DNA from: Sisyra terminalis
Lineage: Eukaryota; Arthropoda; Insecta; Neuroptera; Sisyridae
Reading direction: 5' to 3'
NCBI GenBank assembly: GCA_958496175.1
Contig: OY292275.1
Span: 59,101,701-59,165,700, forward strand
DNA length: 64,000 nt
Part shown: positions 31,218 to 43,144 of the stretch, piece after piece
Position numbering within the stretch: position 1 is the first letter of the stretch
Layout of the letters: each line of letters begins with the position of its first letter
Made by a program: the position numbers and the translations under genes
Notes under the pieces: model-generated
Database searches by the model: none
Told to the model about the DNA's origin: nothing
Seen by the model: only the letters and a program-made list of their open reading frames with translations

Positions 31218-33302
31218 AATTAATAAAAATATCTTATGGATCAATGTATCGATCGCTCGTTAAAAAAATATATTTTGAAGGCCGTCTTTCAAGAAAAAAA
31301 AACGCAATAAGGCTTCAAATTTTACCCAAGTGGAGAGAAAAATAATTAATCTTAATCAATATAAGCTTTTAAAGTTCATGTTTTTAATTTAATGGAAAAA
31401 AAAATCATAAAATCAATCGACCACTCACATTAAGGGTAAGCTTTGGTTGCAGGGTTCTTTTTTCATAGAAAATATATCATTCGCTTCACAAATTTTATGT
31501 AAATCGATAGAAAAAAAGTCAATAAAACTTTTTATAATCATTTTAAGGCAAAATTATTTACTTAACTTATACAAAAACCATCCACAAGCTTCATAATTTT
31601 ATCCAAAACTGAGACAGGCATTTTTATTGATATTTTGTATCAAAATTAATCGAGTGCAACTTAATTTTAACATAAACCTAAAGATAAATGTTTAAACTAA
31701 CTTTTTATATGGTTAATAATTGGAAATTATCTTCGAAATTAAAAATGAAGCCATAAAATTTTAACAATGCCCTTAAACCTAATAAGATATTAGCGCAATA
31801 TGGCATTGTTGCAATAAATAATCAAAGTTATAAACTTACTTGAGTATAAATAATCACTATTATCAAATAAAAATTTAGTTTAAATACACAACTAGCACAA
31901 ATTTAAGTTAATTGATACAAATGCACTTAATAATTAATATTTCATTACAATAGACGCTATAAAAACAATTGAACTTGTTATTGCAATCATTGCAACGCAG
32001 GCGCACATGACTAAAAATAAGAGAGGCAATTCAAAATGTAAATTTACATGAATTGTAAAAATAAAAAATTAAGTCTTTAAAAGTCGTTTTTTTGCACTTT
32101 AAGTGAATTTTAATTGATATTTCAAATAGTTTTCAATAAAAACATGAATTTGCCATCCATTTAATGAATTTTGAAACGTTTTTATTGTTCCACAATAATG
32201 AGTGATTCTCATTCGAAACAATGATAGACTATGGAATAAAAGTGCATTGAAAAATATATAAGCCTGATAAGCTTGCATTCAAGCTGATGCATTTGTAAAA
32301 ATTTTCTAGATACAAATGAATTATAGTTTCTAAACAAACTTGAAAACTGATATTTATTGTTCAATTGAAAATTTTTAATAATTTATTTGAGATATATAGT
32401 TCTTAGACATAAAATTACGACCATTGATGATCACTTTGACAGTTGAAAAAAAATTGTTTTAAAAGGACAATTTTGGACTAAAATGTATTTAGAGGAAAGG
32501 ATAAAAAATATTTTTAAAAGTTTTTAAAGATTTTCAATGATATTTTGACCAGTGGAATTACATAGTCAAGGAAGGATTGGGATGTTAAAGGAAACATCTT
32601 CTATGGCTTAGGATGGTGACAGGATGCATCATCATAAAAAAATGGATGAATCTTCTTAATTTTTAGGTAACTTATATGAGTGATTAGAAATTTTTTCTGC
32701 ACTTTAAAATGTTGGCTCTTCTTCATTGTTGCATCCAAATAATCCGTCATGATTTACCAAAAAAAAATTGGGCACCGTTTTTTGGTTGAAGATAATTTGA
32801 GAAAGAAAACTTCTTTAATTGAATAAAAAAACACAATTTTGTTGTCAAATGTTGAAGGAAATCGATTTAATAGTATTGACTATTTCATTTACATGATTGT
32901 TTTAAGTTAATTATAAATTTTATGAGATTAGCATTATTCTACGAAGAAGACTCGATTTTCTAAGTATGTACTTAGTGATGGTTATTTTATATACTTCTTA
33001 ACGACAAGGAGATTATCTAAATTAAATATTACTTCAATTTTGAAATGACCTAACAACCTAAGAATAGATACATTTAACGTATTTCTTAAGCATTAATGTA
33101 AATTAACTTAAATATACTCACACTGGAAGCAGTAGCGTATAATATAAACATGAAATATTAGAATTTGAGTTTAACATTACCGTAATACTTTAATTTAAAT
33201 TCTTTTATTACAGATGAACGGATGCCTTAATTTTAAACCATCAAAGTTAGATATCATATAGGATGACCTAAATAAAACATTGTTAGTACATTTTATGAAA
33301 AA
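31218..33302. other. AT-rich intergenic spacer
   Basis: No gene, RNA gene or clear repeat seen over about 2.1 kb. Confidence 0.55.
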
Positions 33303-33308
33303 TTTATT
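33303..33308 (-). terminator. Candidate poly(A) signal of LSm5
   Basis: AATAAA on the minus strand (TTTATT as written), about 110 nt downstream of the LSm5 stop codon. Confidence 0.45.
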
Positions 33309-33415
33309 CTATGAAAATATTGTAGTAACGTAGCATTATATAAAGAAGATGAAAGAAACAATCACAATATTAATTATTATAAGTAAACAGGTGGTAGGGT
33401 TATGGGCATGATGTT

Positions 33416-33978
33416 TTACGTAGCTGTTGAATCCGGCATATCTCCACCAGGAACCAACTAAAAGTTCAATCCAATTAATTTCCATTAATTCATTGCATAA
33501 AAGGTTCAATTACCATTGTAATGTTATTTCCATTTAATAAAATTTGATCTAATTTTGTAATTCGGCGTCCTTCCGGCGTCGATTCATACTCGGTTACATC
33601 TTCCAACAACATGTTCACAAAATCATCGAATCCCTGCAAAGTGCCTACGATTTCTTTGTCGTTTTTCATGATTATATGAATTCTTGATCCAATACATTTA
33701 TCGACAAGCTCTAAAATATAAAACATTCATAAAAAATTTGAAAATAAATATCCAGGTTATACTTGTTCAATCTAGTAAGTACTATTATAAGGCTCATATA
33801 AATGAGACGTAAATATGGAAGGCTTTTATCATGATTAAAGAAGAAGTAAAGTTTAATTGTAAAAAATTTAAGGATTTCAAAAGTTTTTGAAGTCCAACTT
33901 AACCTAACTTTATTGAGAAACGATTTATTTACCTAGTGGAAGAAGAGTAGATGGATTTGTAGTAACTGAAGTCGTCAT
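33416..33978 (-). CDS. LSm5: U6 snRNA-associated Sm-like protein LSm5
   Basis: Three minus-strand exons: 33978-33933, 33710-33514 and 33457-33416 (stop TAA). The introns are GT-AG and the 94-residue product is close to the usual 91. It begins [15 protein letters not shown], then [20 protein letters not shown], with the Sm1 fold including [17 protein letters not shown] and Sm2 [10 protein letters not shown]. The last exon supplies [13 protein letters not shown], the usual LVPGG position. Reading straight through the second donor (ATG|gtaatt) would give VIEPFMQ instead, so the short third exon matters. LSm5 is a subunit of the LSm2-8 ring that binds the U6 snRNA 3' end and of the cytoplasmic LSm1-7 ring in mRNA decay. 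The family call is very secure. Confidence 0.95.
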
Positions 33979-34275
33979 GGTTTTAACTAGCTTAAATTCT
34001 TTAAATTAAGAATATTTAATTTTACTTAAGAAGCTTTAAAAAAATAATTAAAACCGATGTTTACTATGATTGGCGATTTAATGCGGTTAAGTCAGGTTTC
34101 GAACCTATGAAAAACAGAAATTAACAAAAATATGCTTACTTCCTTTTAAATGTAATAAATCGTGATAAAACCCAAAAATAGAGTGAGAACTATGAAAGTA
34201 AAGATAAATAAAGAAATTTAAGCAGCATTAATAAGGTTTTTTGTTAAATTTAATTCGATTAAAAAAGTTTTAAAT
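33979..34275. other. LSm5 upstream region
   Basis: AT-rich sequence between the LSm5 start codon and the next minus-strand frame. It should hold the LSm5 promoter, but no clear TATA or initiator was identified. Confidence 0.4.
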
Positions 34276-34566
34276 TTAAATATTAGTTAACAATTTTACC
34301 ACAATGGCGTTACATGCATTAATGTTGACTGCGGTATCTTCGTATACGATGCCGATGATACCCGAACTCTTCATGCATAGAACTTTGGATACTTCATTTG
34401 ACTTCGGCACATTTCGATAAAACAGTATGTGTATGTGTTTCAAGATGGTTTGATGTTGTTTACACCAAGCATTTAATCGTGTAGCGTTAGAAAAACAAAT
34501 TGTTAAAAAAATAATTAAAAAACTAACTTTTAACCACTGAAAAGTACATACAAACTTCCAAAACAA
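34276..34566 (-). CDS. Hypothetical small protein or 3'-terminal exon, unrecognised
   Basis: A minus-strand frame of 96 codons with less AT-rich codons than its surroundings. It has a hydrophobic segment (KVSFLIIFLTICFSNA) like a signal peptide or membrane helix, then a short region with three cysteines (NAWCKQH, VLCMKSS, NINACNA). The frame has no upstream ATG, since it opens with TTG, so if real it must be spliced to an earlier exon; 'tatgtacttttcag' at its 5' side could be an acceptor. An ATATAA-like box lies about 80 nt further upstream on the same strand. I do not recognise the family. It may be chance. Confidence 0.3.
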   Translation of the reverse strand: MFWKFVCTFQWLKVSFLIIFLTICFSNATRLNAWCKQHQTILKHIHILFYRNVPKSNEVSKVLCMKSSGIIGIVYEDTAVNINACNAIVVKLLTNI

Positions 34567-35744
34567 TGTAACAATATGTGAAAAAATTTAAAAAAATAAA
34601 TAAATCAGTGACAATAATGTGTGCCGTGTACAGCTTACTTGGATATAATATATAAAACTACATTTTTTTACCCTCAGTTTAAGTAAGTTTTTATTCCTTT
34701 AAACGTTTCTTATATCACCTCTTATTATTAAGTTATATTCCTTAAGGTAAATCAAATTTTTTAAGTAATTTTTTTCATGTTGGTTTGTTGATGCGTTTTT
34801 GTTTTTCCATGGGTTGCTAAGAAAGTAAAGAACAAAAAAAAACTAACCCCTTTATATGTACTTATTTTTTTTTGATTGCTAATCGGTGAAGGGTAGATTG
34901 TTTATCGTCTTTTTTATTCTTGACAAAGAAAATTTTGTTAAGAAACTATGTAAAGTTGAATTTTTCTATGACATAAGACGAGATAACTGTAAATTATTTT
35001 GGTCCGATGAAGATCGGAAGAGTTGAATTACTATTTGAGTACACCCAGCGGCTAAAAACTCCAATATAATTGAGCATATAAGTAATGGCAAATATCCGAA
35101 AAGTGGCTTGAACAATTTCGACTTTTTTCCCATTGAGAAATTGATAAAAATTAGCTTTTTATTAGTGTGAATTATTATTTGGACGATGATGATGATAACC
35201 GGCGTTTTATTTATCAACGAACATTGCCGAGTTGTGTGGCGAAGTTTTTACGCGAAATTTGAAAAATTGAGATGTTTACTGAATGTTATTGTTAGCGAGG
35301 AATTCTTTTGATTTCTCAGTTTCTTTTTTTTTTTGTTTGTATTTCGCTTATATGTTAGACATATATACAATATGTACAATGGTGTGTTTTTCTCTGTTCA
35401 TTTCCAAGACCGTGAAAATCTATTGTGTTTTCCATGGAAAAGCGCACGCCAAATGTCTGCATATTTTGCTATTATTGTTATACGAACGGTTTATAAATAC
35501 AGTCGATGAAAAGTTTGCGAGATTTCAGGCAAATATTTGCATTGGGAACTATTTTAATTCTCGGTTTTGCCAAGGCCTCGGGGTAGTGGAATGTTTTGAG
35601 TTGATGGGTAGTTTGGTGAAATGGGTCTGGTTTTTTTTTTGGGATTCTGCAATGTACCTGGGTGATCGATCTTGGTATTTTTTAACCACTAATTGGTTAA
35701 AGGCGAGAAAAATGCATAGGATATAAAAACTATTTTGTGTATAT
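34567..35744. other. Intergenic sequence, partly less AT-rich
   Basis: Holds frames on both strands (for example 35283-35726 + and 34966-35217 -) with no recognisable motifs. 35540-35700 is a unique, GC-richer patch. No exon could be supported. Confidence 0.4.
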
Positions 35745-36080
35745 TTGATCCAAATATTCCCTACGACTCCCATTCATTGAATTATGGATTGTTTCTTGTA
35801 ATATCTTTAGCATTTTTATTTAGAAAAATGTCCCAAGATTTAATTTATAATTCCAAGAAATCCTAGATATTTAAAACTCATAAACTAAATTCAAAACAGT
35901 TCCTCGTGTGATCCGTTTTATCGTGGTTTTACTTCTATTCCCTAAATATTCTCCACAACTTCCATTTATTGAATTGGGGATTATTTCTTGAAAACTTATT
36001 AAAATATTTTTGGAAAATGTCCCAGGATTTAATTTTTCATTCTAAGAAATCCCAGATCAACTTAGGAACTGTTCCTTTTG
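35745..36080 (+). repeat. Two-copy direct repeat, about 188 bp
   Basis: The block with 'cccattcattgaatt.tggatt.tttctt', 'aaaatgtccca.gatttaatt' and 'aagaaatcc.agat' occurs from about 35760 and again from about 35950. Non-coding. Confidence 0.65.
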
Positions 36081-36204
36081 AGGCCTGTTTTAAGGAAATA
36101 TTATCTCAATATTTAACTATCCAGAAACTAGAACATTGTCGTGTTTGTATAAAATTTCATAAAATTATTATAATACAATAACGATAAAACTGCATATGTA
36201 AACC

Positions 36205-36980
36205 AAAAAGATAAAATTGAAACCACTGAAATTCCTGGAATTTCCTATATCTTTATAACAGTTGGAATTTCTTTGGTTTTTCTTCGTCAAATGAAGAATT
36301 TTTAAAGAGTTAAGATAGGAATCCAGAATATCACGGTTAAGTGAAAATTTAATTAAATATCCCGACAAAATATTTGATAAAACTCCGGTTTTTCCGGCAC
36401 CACAATTTGAAGACGAATTATTATAGATCTCGTCGAAGTAAATGAAAATAAAATTTGGGTTTTTCCTTTTTTCCGACGTATCTCTGTAGATTTTCCAAAA
36501 AAGGAAGTTATTGATTACAACTACGGCTCCTTTTTTATGCTAAAAAAATGCATTAGAGGTCCAGGGGTGAAGCCTGCTAAAAATCCCATTAAAGACATCA
36601 GTATCTAACAACGATGCATTTTCTGCTTTGTTTTTAATATAATTCACGAATCTGGCTATAATTAAATAAACATTTCAAACATTTTTCCTTTGTGATTAAG
36701 GGCCTTCGCCCCTCATTCCCGATCGAGTTTTTGCCCCTATCCAAAAACATAAAATTAAAACCACTGAAAGTTGGCATTTCTTTGGGTGTTCCTCGTCAAA
36801 CGAAGAATTTTGAAGGAAATAGAGTAGTTAGGGATGTTTAAAGGAAACCAGGAAATCACGGTTAAGTTAAAATTTATCATAGTTGATCCGTTCATAATCC
36901 GTCATAATTAAAGAAACATTTCAAATATTTTTCCTTTGTAATTAAGGGGCTTCGCCCCCTTTCCCTTACCGAATTTTTAC
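36205..36980 (+). repeat. Two partial copies of a repeat carrying GGGCTTCGCCC
   Basis: 'ttaaaaccactgaaa...tttctttgg...cctcgtcaaa.gaagaattttgaa' occurs at about 36215 and 36757. 'aaacatttcaaa.atttttcctttgt.attaagg' followed by a short GC palindrome occurs at 36667 and 36912. A further 'agggcttcgccc' sits at 40018. Part of this text (36600-36650) also matches the small element at 9456-9652. A dispersed repeat of unknown class. Confidence 0.55.
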
Positions 36981-37139
36981 ACCTGGACCCCTTGTGTATA
37001 GTTTTCTTTGATATTATTTTAAAACAAAACAAAATTAAGAGAAAATAGTTATAAGTGAAGGGAATTATTAGAGAATATAGAAAACAGGGTAGAGATCGAT
37101 TACGTTTGGGTGCCTTTTTTCTGGGAAAAATCAGAGTAC

Positions 37140-38130
37140 AAAAAATTTGTATCTAAGAATTGAAGGATCAATTGTCAAAGATATTTTGTCTTGTTGATGT
37201 TTTTTGTTAGGATGTTTTGCCTGGGGATATTTTGTCTGAAGATGAAGATGTCTGATACCTAATTGATCTCCTCAGTTTAACCAATAATCCCTAGATAAAA
37301 GATTCATAAAAATATTCCTAGAAATAATTCATATGGAAACTCGTACAATATTCTTCCAGGTTTAAGAGTAGATAATATAAAAATCGGTCTAATTATTTTA
37401 TTTTATGTTAATTTTTTCTCGAGCTACCATTTATGGTTCAATTTTCTTCACCATGGTCAAACTATGGCTGAGTTGTTGGGTTGAATTTTTTCTTAAACTT
37501 CAAAAATTGTAATTTATAAATGAAGGGTCAATTATTGGGGATAGTTTGGTCGTGGATGTTTTGTCTTATGCTATTTTCACGGGGATATTTTCTCGGAGGA
37601 TCAAGAAGCTTGATACCAAATCAATCTTCATAGTTTAACCAATAATCTCAAGACAAAATATTCATAAAATTATTCCTAGAAATAATTTACAGTATAATCT
37701 CACTAATCCGGCACTTCGATAGACCGGCACGTCCAATAATTCGGCACCCTCCACCCACATCGTTTTCCCGTCTCTATACCTTTGCAGACATTTATTCCCT
37801 CTATGAAATGCTTTATTTTATTCATTACCTATGGCTGTTTCACTATAATCCAGTAATCCGAACATTCCAATAATCCGGCACTCTCCGGTTTTAAATAGTG
37901 TCTGATTAGTGAGATTACAATGTGTATGGAAATATGGAAACCAGGAGTAAAACCAGGAGAATAACCAGGAATTAAAGAATTAGTAATTATTCGAAGGATC
38001 AATTGTCGGGGATATTTTGTCTTAGTGATATATTGTTCGAGGATGTTCTGTCTGGTGATATTTTCGCGGGGATATTTTGTCAGAGGATTAAAACACTTGA
38101 TACCAAGTCGACCTCCTTAGTTTAATATCC
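37140..38130 (+). repeat. Three-copy tandem repeat with gatattttgtc blocks
   Basis: Copies start near 37155, 37515 and 37990 ('gaagg.tcaattgtc.gggatattttgtc'), each followed by 'ttgataccaa.t.gatctcc..agtttaaccaataatc'. Within each copy the short unit '(g)ggatattttgtc' repeats two or three times. A pogo-type MITE interrupts between copies two and three. Confidence 0.7.
37690..37922. mobile_element. Pogo/Tigger-type MITE, 233 bp
   Basis: Left end CAGTATAATCTCACTAATCC, right end reverse complement CATTGTAATCTCACTAATCA. 'ATCCGGCA' motifs are typical of pogo-group non-autonomous elements. TA precedes the left end (37688-37689); the right TA is displaced by two bases. Confidence 0.7.
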
Positions 38131-38379
38131 CAATATCAAATCCCAAGCCAAAATATTGATATTAATTTATAATTTACATGGAAATTCCTACATTGTTATT
38201 CTATGTTATCTGTAGATTTTATATAAATTCGATCTGATTATTTTTTTTTATGTTAATTTTTTTTTCTTCATCATGGTCAAACTATGGCTGGGTTATTGGA
38301 TTGAAATTCCTCAAAAATTGCATTTGCATTAGCTTATTTTGGAAAATTTCGAGGGGGCAAGAAACTGTGTCAATTTCAA

Positions 38380-39130
38380 GTTCAAATACATGTCAAGACC
38401 TTGACGTGTTTCTGTGAAATGTACGTACGGTATACACGAAAGTTCGTGAGTGCAAAACGAAGAAGAATTTTTTCCTCGTCTTCTTCCAACTATTGTTGTT
38501 CTTGTGTCTATCCGAAGACGTTATGCATATTAAATAAGATTTACGAACCATTCCTGTGTATTATGCGATTTCATATTGTCAACATTTTTTTTTTTTTTTT
38601 TTTTGGGGAGAAAGACGAGGGGAATTTTACGTGCACTACGAACAAATGCTCGTAGAATACTTAATTTCCATTTTAAAAACGAAAGTGTTTTTTCTTTCAT
38701 CAATGCATTTTTCTACACATTTTACGAAACATAAAAGATGCATTAACGAGTCCGGAAATATAATGGAAAAAAAAATCTTTTGTCTTGAGAAAATTCTTGA
38801 GATTTGCTTTTTTTTCGTTTGTTGTTTGGAAATCGTTTGTGTCGTTACGTATCTGAGCTCGTAAATTCTTTGGGACGCCAATAACGACAATGTTACGTCG
38901 CGTGATAGTAGAGGTATAGGTATATGGATGGGATACGAAAAAAAAATGAAATAATTGACAAGAAAAACAGATAAAATTTATTGATGTCGTGGTCCATTTG
39001 GACACCTGCTCGGGAAAAACATGCGCCATTGTCGGCGATAATAAATTATTCGGCAATCTTCGATTGATCTATTGATTGGTAAAAATCAAGTTCCCAGGCG
39101 ATATTGACTGCAGACTGCAGTGGTGCACAG
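38380..39130. promoter_or_regulatory. Unique, less AT-rich patches, possible regulatory DNA
   Basis: 38400-38540 and 38840-39080 are non-repetitive and GC-richer than the surrounding spacer, with words such as 'gtacgtacggtatacacg', 'gttacgtcgcgtgat' and 'ttgtcggcgataataaatta'. No exon with splice support was found. A poly(T) run at 38587-38604 separates them. Function inferred only from composition. Confidence 0.25.
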
Positions 39131-40148
39131 CTATTTTTAACTTTTAAATTCCTTCAGATTTGGTTGTTTTTGATAATTTGCATTCTATGAAACTCAAAAA
39201 GTTGCTAACCCTGAAATTTTTACAGGGGAGGCTTTTATTTAGCACAGCTTTCTTCCATGGGGAAGATATTATCACCCTATTGGATTTTTCTTTATTAAGA
39301 AGGATAAATACTTGGATTATTAAGTGGGTCAAGAAAAATCAAGCCTTGCCATGAAATTGCCCATCTAGATGCATTTTATGTAACTAGAATAGACTTGGAT
39401 GGATTCTTCTGATGTAAAATGGGCCAAAGCCAATTTAAATATTGAAAACGTAATTTTAATTATTTTTCCCCACAACCCAAACAAGTGCTACTAAAAAAAA
39501 TCAATAATCTGCTATACTAAAAAGACCCTTTCGTACATAAATAATAAATCATCGGTTTAAGGGTTGTAAATGATTCATAATTAGTCACCATGTCAATGTT
39601 TCCAACTTTTCAAATTCTGGAATTAATTTCATTCATAACTGCAATACTTTTTGGGAAATTCTTGTTTCTACACAAGGACGATTTACAGTTTGGAAACTAT
39701 CCAAAATTCTTCATATAATACCAGTGACGCAACCCCTATAGCTGTCAGGGATTCAGGGACGAAAAAAAACCCGCCATATCACACCCACGAATTGCCAGAC
39801 CAGGCTAATGCTTTTTTCAATGATATTTCAAAGCCTTGACTCAAACTTGGCAACTTTATCCCCAATCAATATTGTTGTGACGACCGGCTGAAGAATGGCG
39901 CCGTTTTCCAATTTATTTCGTATAGTATAGGAGTAGTTTTTGAAAGATAACGTACGACATACGTGTCAACCAGTTTATGTTTATTTTGTCATAAAATTTT
40001 TTTATTGAGTGCCACAAGGGCTTCGCCCACCCCTTGACTTCCTTACATATTTAATGTCTACAGAATGAATAATGTCTTTATGCTGAAATTTAACTCGAAA
40101 TTAAAAACAATTCTTGCTGTTTAAGGGAAAGTTTTAAAGATTATTTAC
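39131..40148. other. Intergenic spacer
   Basis: Mostly AT-rich. 39715-39900 is GC-richer ('ccagtgacgcaacccc') but without a recognised product. Confidence 0.45.
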
Positions 40149-40899
40149 TAGACTCGACCAAAAAAATTCATCTGCACATATATTTATATAAAATTGATTT
40201 CCCTACAAAAAAAGTCTCTCTGAAAATTTTTGTCAGACACGCCGTTTCCGAATAATCAAGCTTTAAACATTCAAACTAACGAACAAATAAATATATAGAA
40301 ATGAGCAATATAGATTCTTGCAGGGAATTAAATGTTCTACAAAAAAGGTCTGTTAACGTTTTTACATAAAATCACTCTTTCAAAATTGGTTCAACAACGA
40401 AAAAAACAATCATTTAATTTTTCCTTCAACTATAATTGTGAATAACTTTTGAAAAAGTGATTTTATGTAAAAACGTTAAGAGACCTTTTTTGTAGAGCAT
40501 TAAATTTCCTTCAAGAATCTATATTGTTTATTTCTATATATTTATTTGTTCGTTAGTTACAAAATTCCAAAATAAAGAAGATAAATCTAAAAATTATATC
40601 AATGTTTAAAGCTTGATTATTCGGAAACGGCGTGTCTGGCAAAAATTTTCAAAGAAACGTTTTTTGTAGGGAATTTAGTTTTCTATAAATATATGGGCAA
40701 ATGATTTTTTTTACTTTGATAGTTTGACAGCATTGACGCAAAAATGAAAGCACAAATAAAAAATCGAAATTAAAGATGATAGATCTCTTAATATTAATAT
40801 TAAGGGCTCAAACCTTCCCGATTTTTTTTTTGCCACCTTGAACAATATTTTCGATATACTTTTCAAAAAAAAAAAAGTCGATTTTTTTGGCCCAATCAA
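40149..40899. mobile_element. Foldback hAT-like element, 751 bp
   Basis: Left end TAGACTCGACCAAAAAAATT, right end '...gatttttttggcccaatcaa'. The 8-bp flank TTATTTAC is duplicated exactly (40141-40148 and 40900-40907) and fits nTnnnnAn. The arms match the element at 23983-25277. Only the right arm keeps the core palindrome (40787); the left arm is shortened. No ORF. Confidence 0.85.
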
Positions 40900-41164
40900 T
40901 TATTTACTCTATTTATTTTCTCATTTAAGTAAGGGTGGGTTTTCAATTAGGCTAGCAAAGCAATGGTTTTTCTATGTTGGGGTTATATCCTACAGAAGGG
41001 CAATTCGAAAATGGTTTAGTCTAAAGTGTAAGTCAAACGTACAGCTATTTTTTATCTGTATGAAGAAAAGAAAATATCGAATAGTTAAGGCTCAAAAAAC
41101 TACAAAAATTGTTGGGAAATACTGAAGTAGGGCATTGCCAATGGTTGGAATTTTTTTTTCTGGT

Positions 41165-41260
41165 AATTTTTTAGAAAGCATGGACAGTAAAATCGATTCT
41201 AGTTTTACTCGATAATCGATTCTTCCGTTGAAAAATCGATTTTTTGAGAATCAAATTTTA
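41165..41260. promoter_or_regulatory. Cluster of ATCGAT words
   Basis: ATCGAT occurs at about 41192, 41213 and 41232 within 50 bp, each followed by TT and nearly palindromic with AATCGATT. In flies ATCGAT-type words are bound by DREF/BEAF-32-like factors. Here this is only a pattern. Confidence 0.25.
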
Positions 41261-41789
41261 GCATTCAAATTTAATGATCGAAGTGTTAATAATTTTGCCG
41301 TGAATTAACTAGTAATACCTTCTTTACCAATTTTGAAGTTGTTACAACTGTTGAAGAAAAAATTTTTATATGCAATCATTGCATGGATACTGCATATATA
41401 GTCTTTATTAGGGCAGAGGATTTGGGCATTTTGTGAAATTTTGATACAACTTTAGTAGACTTTAAGTATTCGGGAGTAAAATTATATTTTTGGCCGAAGG
41501 ACTCTTTTTGCTGATTTATACTACTTCTTTTCCAATGAAATAATATTCAAACAATTATTTTTCATTAGATTTGTGTACTATTGGTCTGATTTATCAGGAA
41601 AATGCGGCACTTTTCTCAGCGGGACTTTTCAACGGAACACTGTTTCGAGTGTTCCGTATTGATTAGCCATACGGAGAGAAGTATTTATGAGTATTTGAAA
41701 TGTACATAAAGTTGGTAACCGTGCATGTTTTTCATTTTAATAAACTATGCATATATATACACATATATACACACATGTTTATAATCCTG
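41261..41789. other. AT-rich spacer with a short ATACAC microsatellite
   Basis: 'atatatatacacatatatacacaca' lies at about 41751-41775. Nothing else recognised. Confidence 0.5.
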
Positions 41790-42080
41790 TCGCTTGTCCC
41801 GTCCCTCTCCTGTTTCCATTACTAGTTTCATTAATGGCACGAGCGTTTAAAATAGGGGGTGAGCGAAAGTGTTGCAAGGGTAGTTTATTGTCGAGCCAAC
41901 AATGATGTGCGTGTGTGTAGGTGAGGGATTTATGTGAGACAGATGAAAGGGATGACAGGATAAAGGCAGGAATAGTTGTGCGTAGTTTTTTTTTTCAATA
42001 ATTTCCGTCATCGGTCTCGGTACCCACCCACCACGATGCCACTGTAATTTTGATTCGGGTCACGCTAGAATCGGTCTCGT
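41790..42080. promoter_or_regulatory. Unique GC-richer patch, possible regulatory DNA
   Basis: Contains C-rich ('gtcccgtccctctcctg') and G-rich ('gggggtgagcg', 'gtgcgtgtgtgtaggtgagg') stretches and no ORF or repeat. Could be a promoter or enhancer of a gene outside the window. Confidence 0.25.
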
Positions 42081-42630
42081 TTTTTTCATTAAAATAGAAA
42101 AGCAAACATTCCAACTATTTTCCCGCTATGTATGCCAATTGCAAGCGCAATAAACAGGAAGCGGAGTGCTTTTTTTTTTAATTAAGCCGAACCGATTGGA
42201 AATTTTAATGAAAACTCGAAATAACTTTAGTGAATATAGGTTTCGATTACGATAACTTCAGTTTCAGGTGTTTCAAAGTCCTAGTTGAAACTTATCGTTG
42301 AAGTTTATATTAAAACGTTAATTTTGCTGTTAATCTTAGGGAAATTTGGAATTTTTGTTATACAATCGGCCATATATGATGCTAATTCTTCTTCTTCCTT
42401 TTCTCCGGCTTTTTCTTTTGTCAATGAAATCACTACTATTGTAGATATCCCTTCACTCCAGTGTACCAATCTTGGAAATCCTTATGCGTCAGATTTTCCT
42501 TTATTCGATCTATTCCAAGACCCAAACATTATCCAGGAAATTTTGCAAAGGGCTAACCAATAAAAAAACTGTAAAGATCTTATTGTTTAAAGAAAATATC
42601 GTCCGGAAGTTAGGCTATCTTTTTTTAATA
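42081..42630. other. Spacer with an unsupported 92-codon frame
   Basis: The frame 42285-42563 begins at TTG with a hydrophobic stretch (LILLLILGKFGIFVIQSAIY) and then a Ser/Phe/Pro-rich segment. It could mimic a secreted peptide, but it lacks an ATG and recognisable family features, so it is not called as a gene. Confidence 0.35.
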
Positions 42631-43080
42631 CAGTGGACCCCCGGTAATCCGACAAACAGTTTTCAGGGCAGAGTCGGATTAGCGAATTTATCGGATAATA
42701 GAGTACTGCCTAAAACCCCCTATAGTCCGGAATTTTTTACGAAAGAGTAACTTTTAATCCGACAAATTACAGATCCAAATAACAATTTCTTGGTTCAAGA
42801 AATTCGCCAAAAATATTCATTTTATTGGTATTGATATTATTTTCTTGAGAAAAGAACATCAATATTTATTGTTTTATTATAAGCATTTGTTATTACATTA
42901 TAGGTAATCAAAAAGAATAGCTTTACCTATGGTATGAAGAAAAAATCTTAATAGTAGTATTTTTTCTCTCTGTGTAGCGAAGATTGTCAAAAAAATATTC
43001 ACTACATAATAAATAATAGACCATGTTGGATTACAAGGGGTGCCAAATTAGCCGAGGGCCGGATTATCGAGGGTCCATTA
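42631..43080. mobile_element. Pogo/Tigger-type MITE, 450 bp
   Basis: Left end CAGTGGACCCCCGGTAATCC, right end reverse complement TAATGGACCCTCGATAATCC. TA dinucleotides flank both ends (42629-42630 and 43081-43082), as expected for the Tc1/mariner/pogo superfamily. No transposase frame. Confidence 0.82.
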
Positions 43081-43144
43081 TATATGTAAATCTCTATAGT
43101 TTTTTTTTTCTGGCTAGTTGACTTTGCCTTAATTTTCTATAGAG

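Noticed and set aside
34966..35217. Minus-strand frame with MGKKSKLFKPL and a hydrophobic stretch
   Set aside because: No family recognised, no promoter or splice context. The internal ATG gives only about 55 residues, so it is not reported as a gene.
38401..38890. Several frames on both strands around the poly(T) run
   Set aside because: They cross a homopolymer run, conflict with each other and show no motif.
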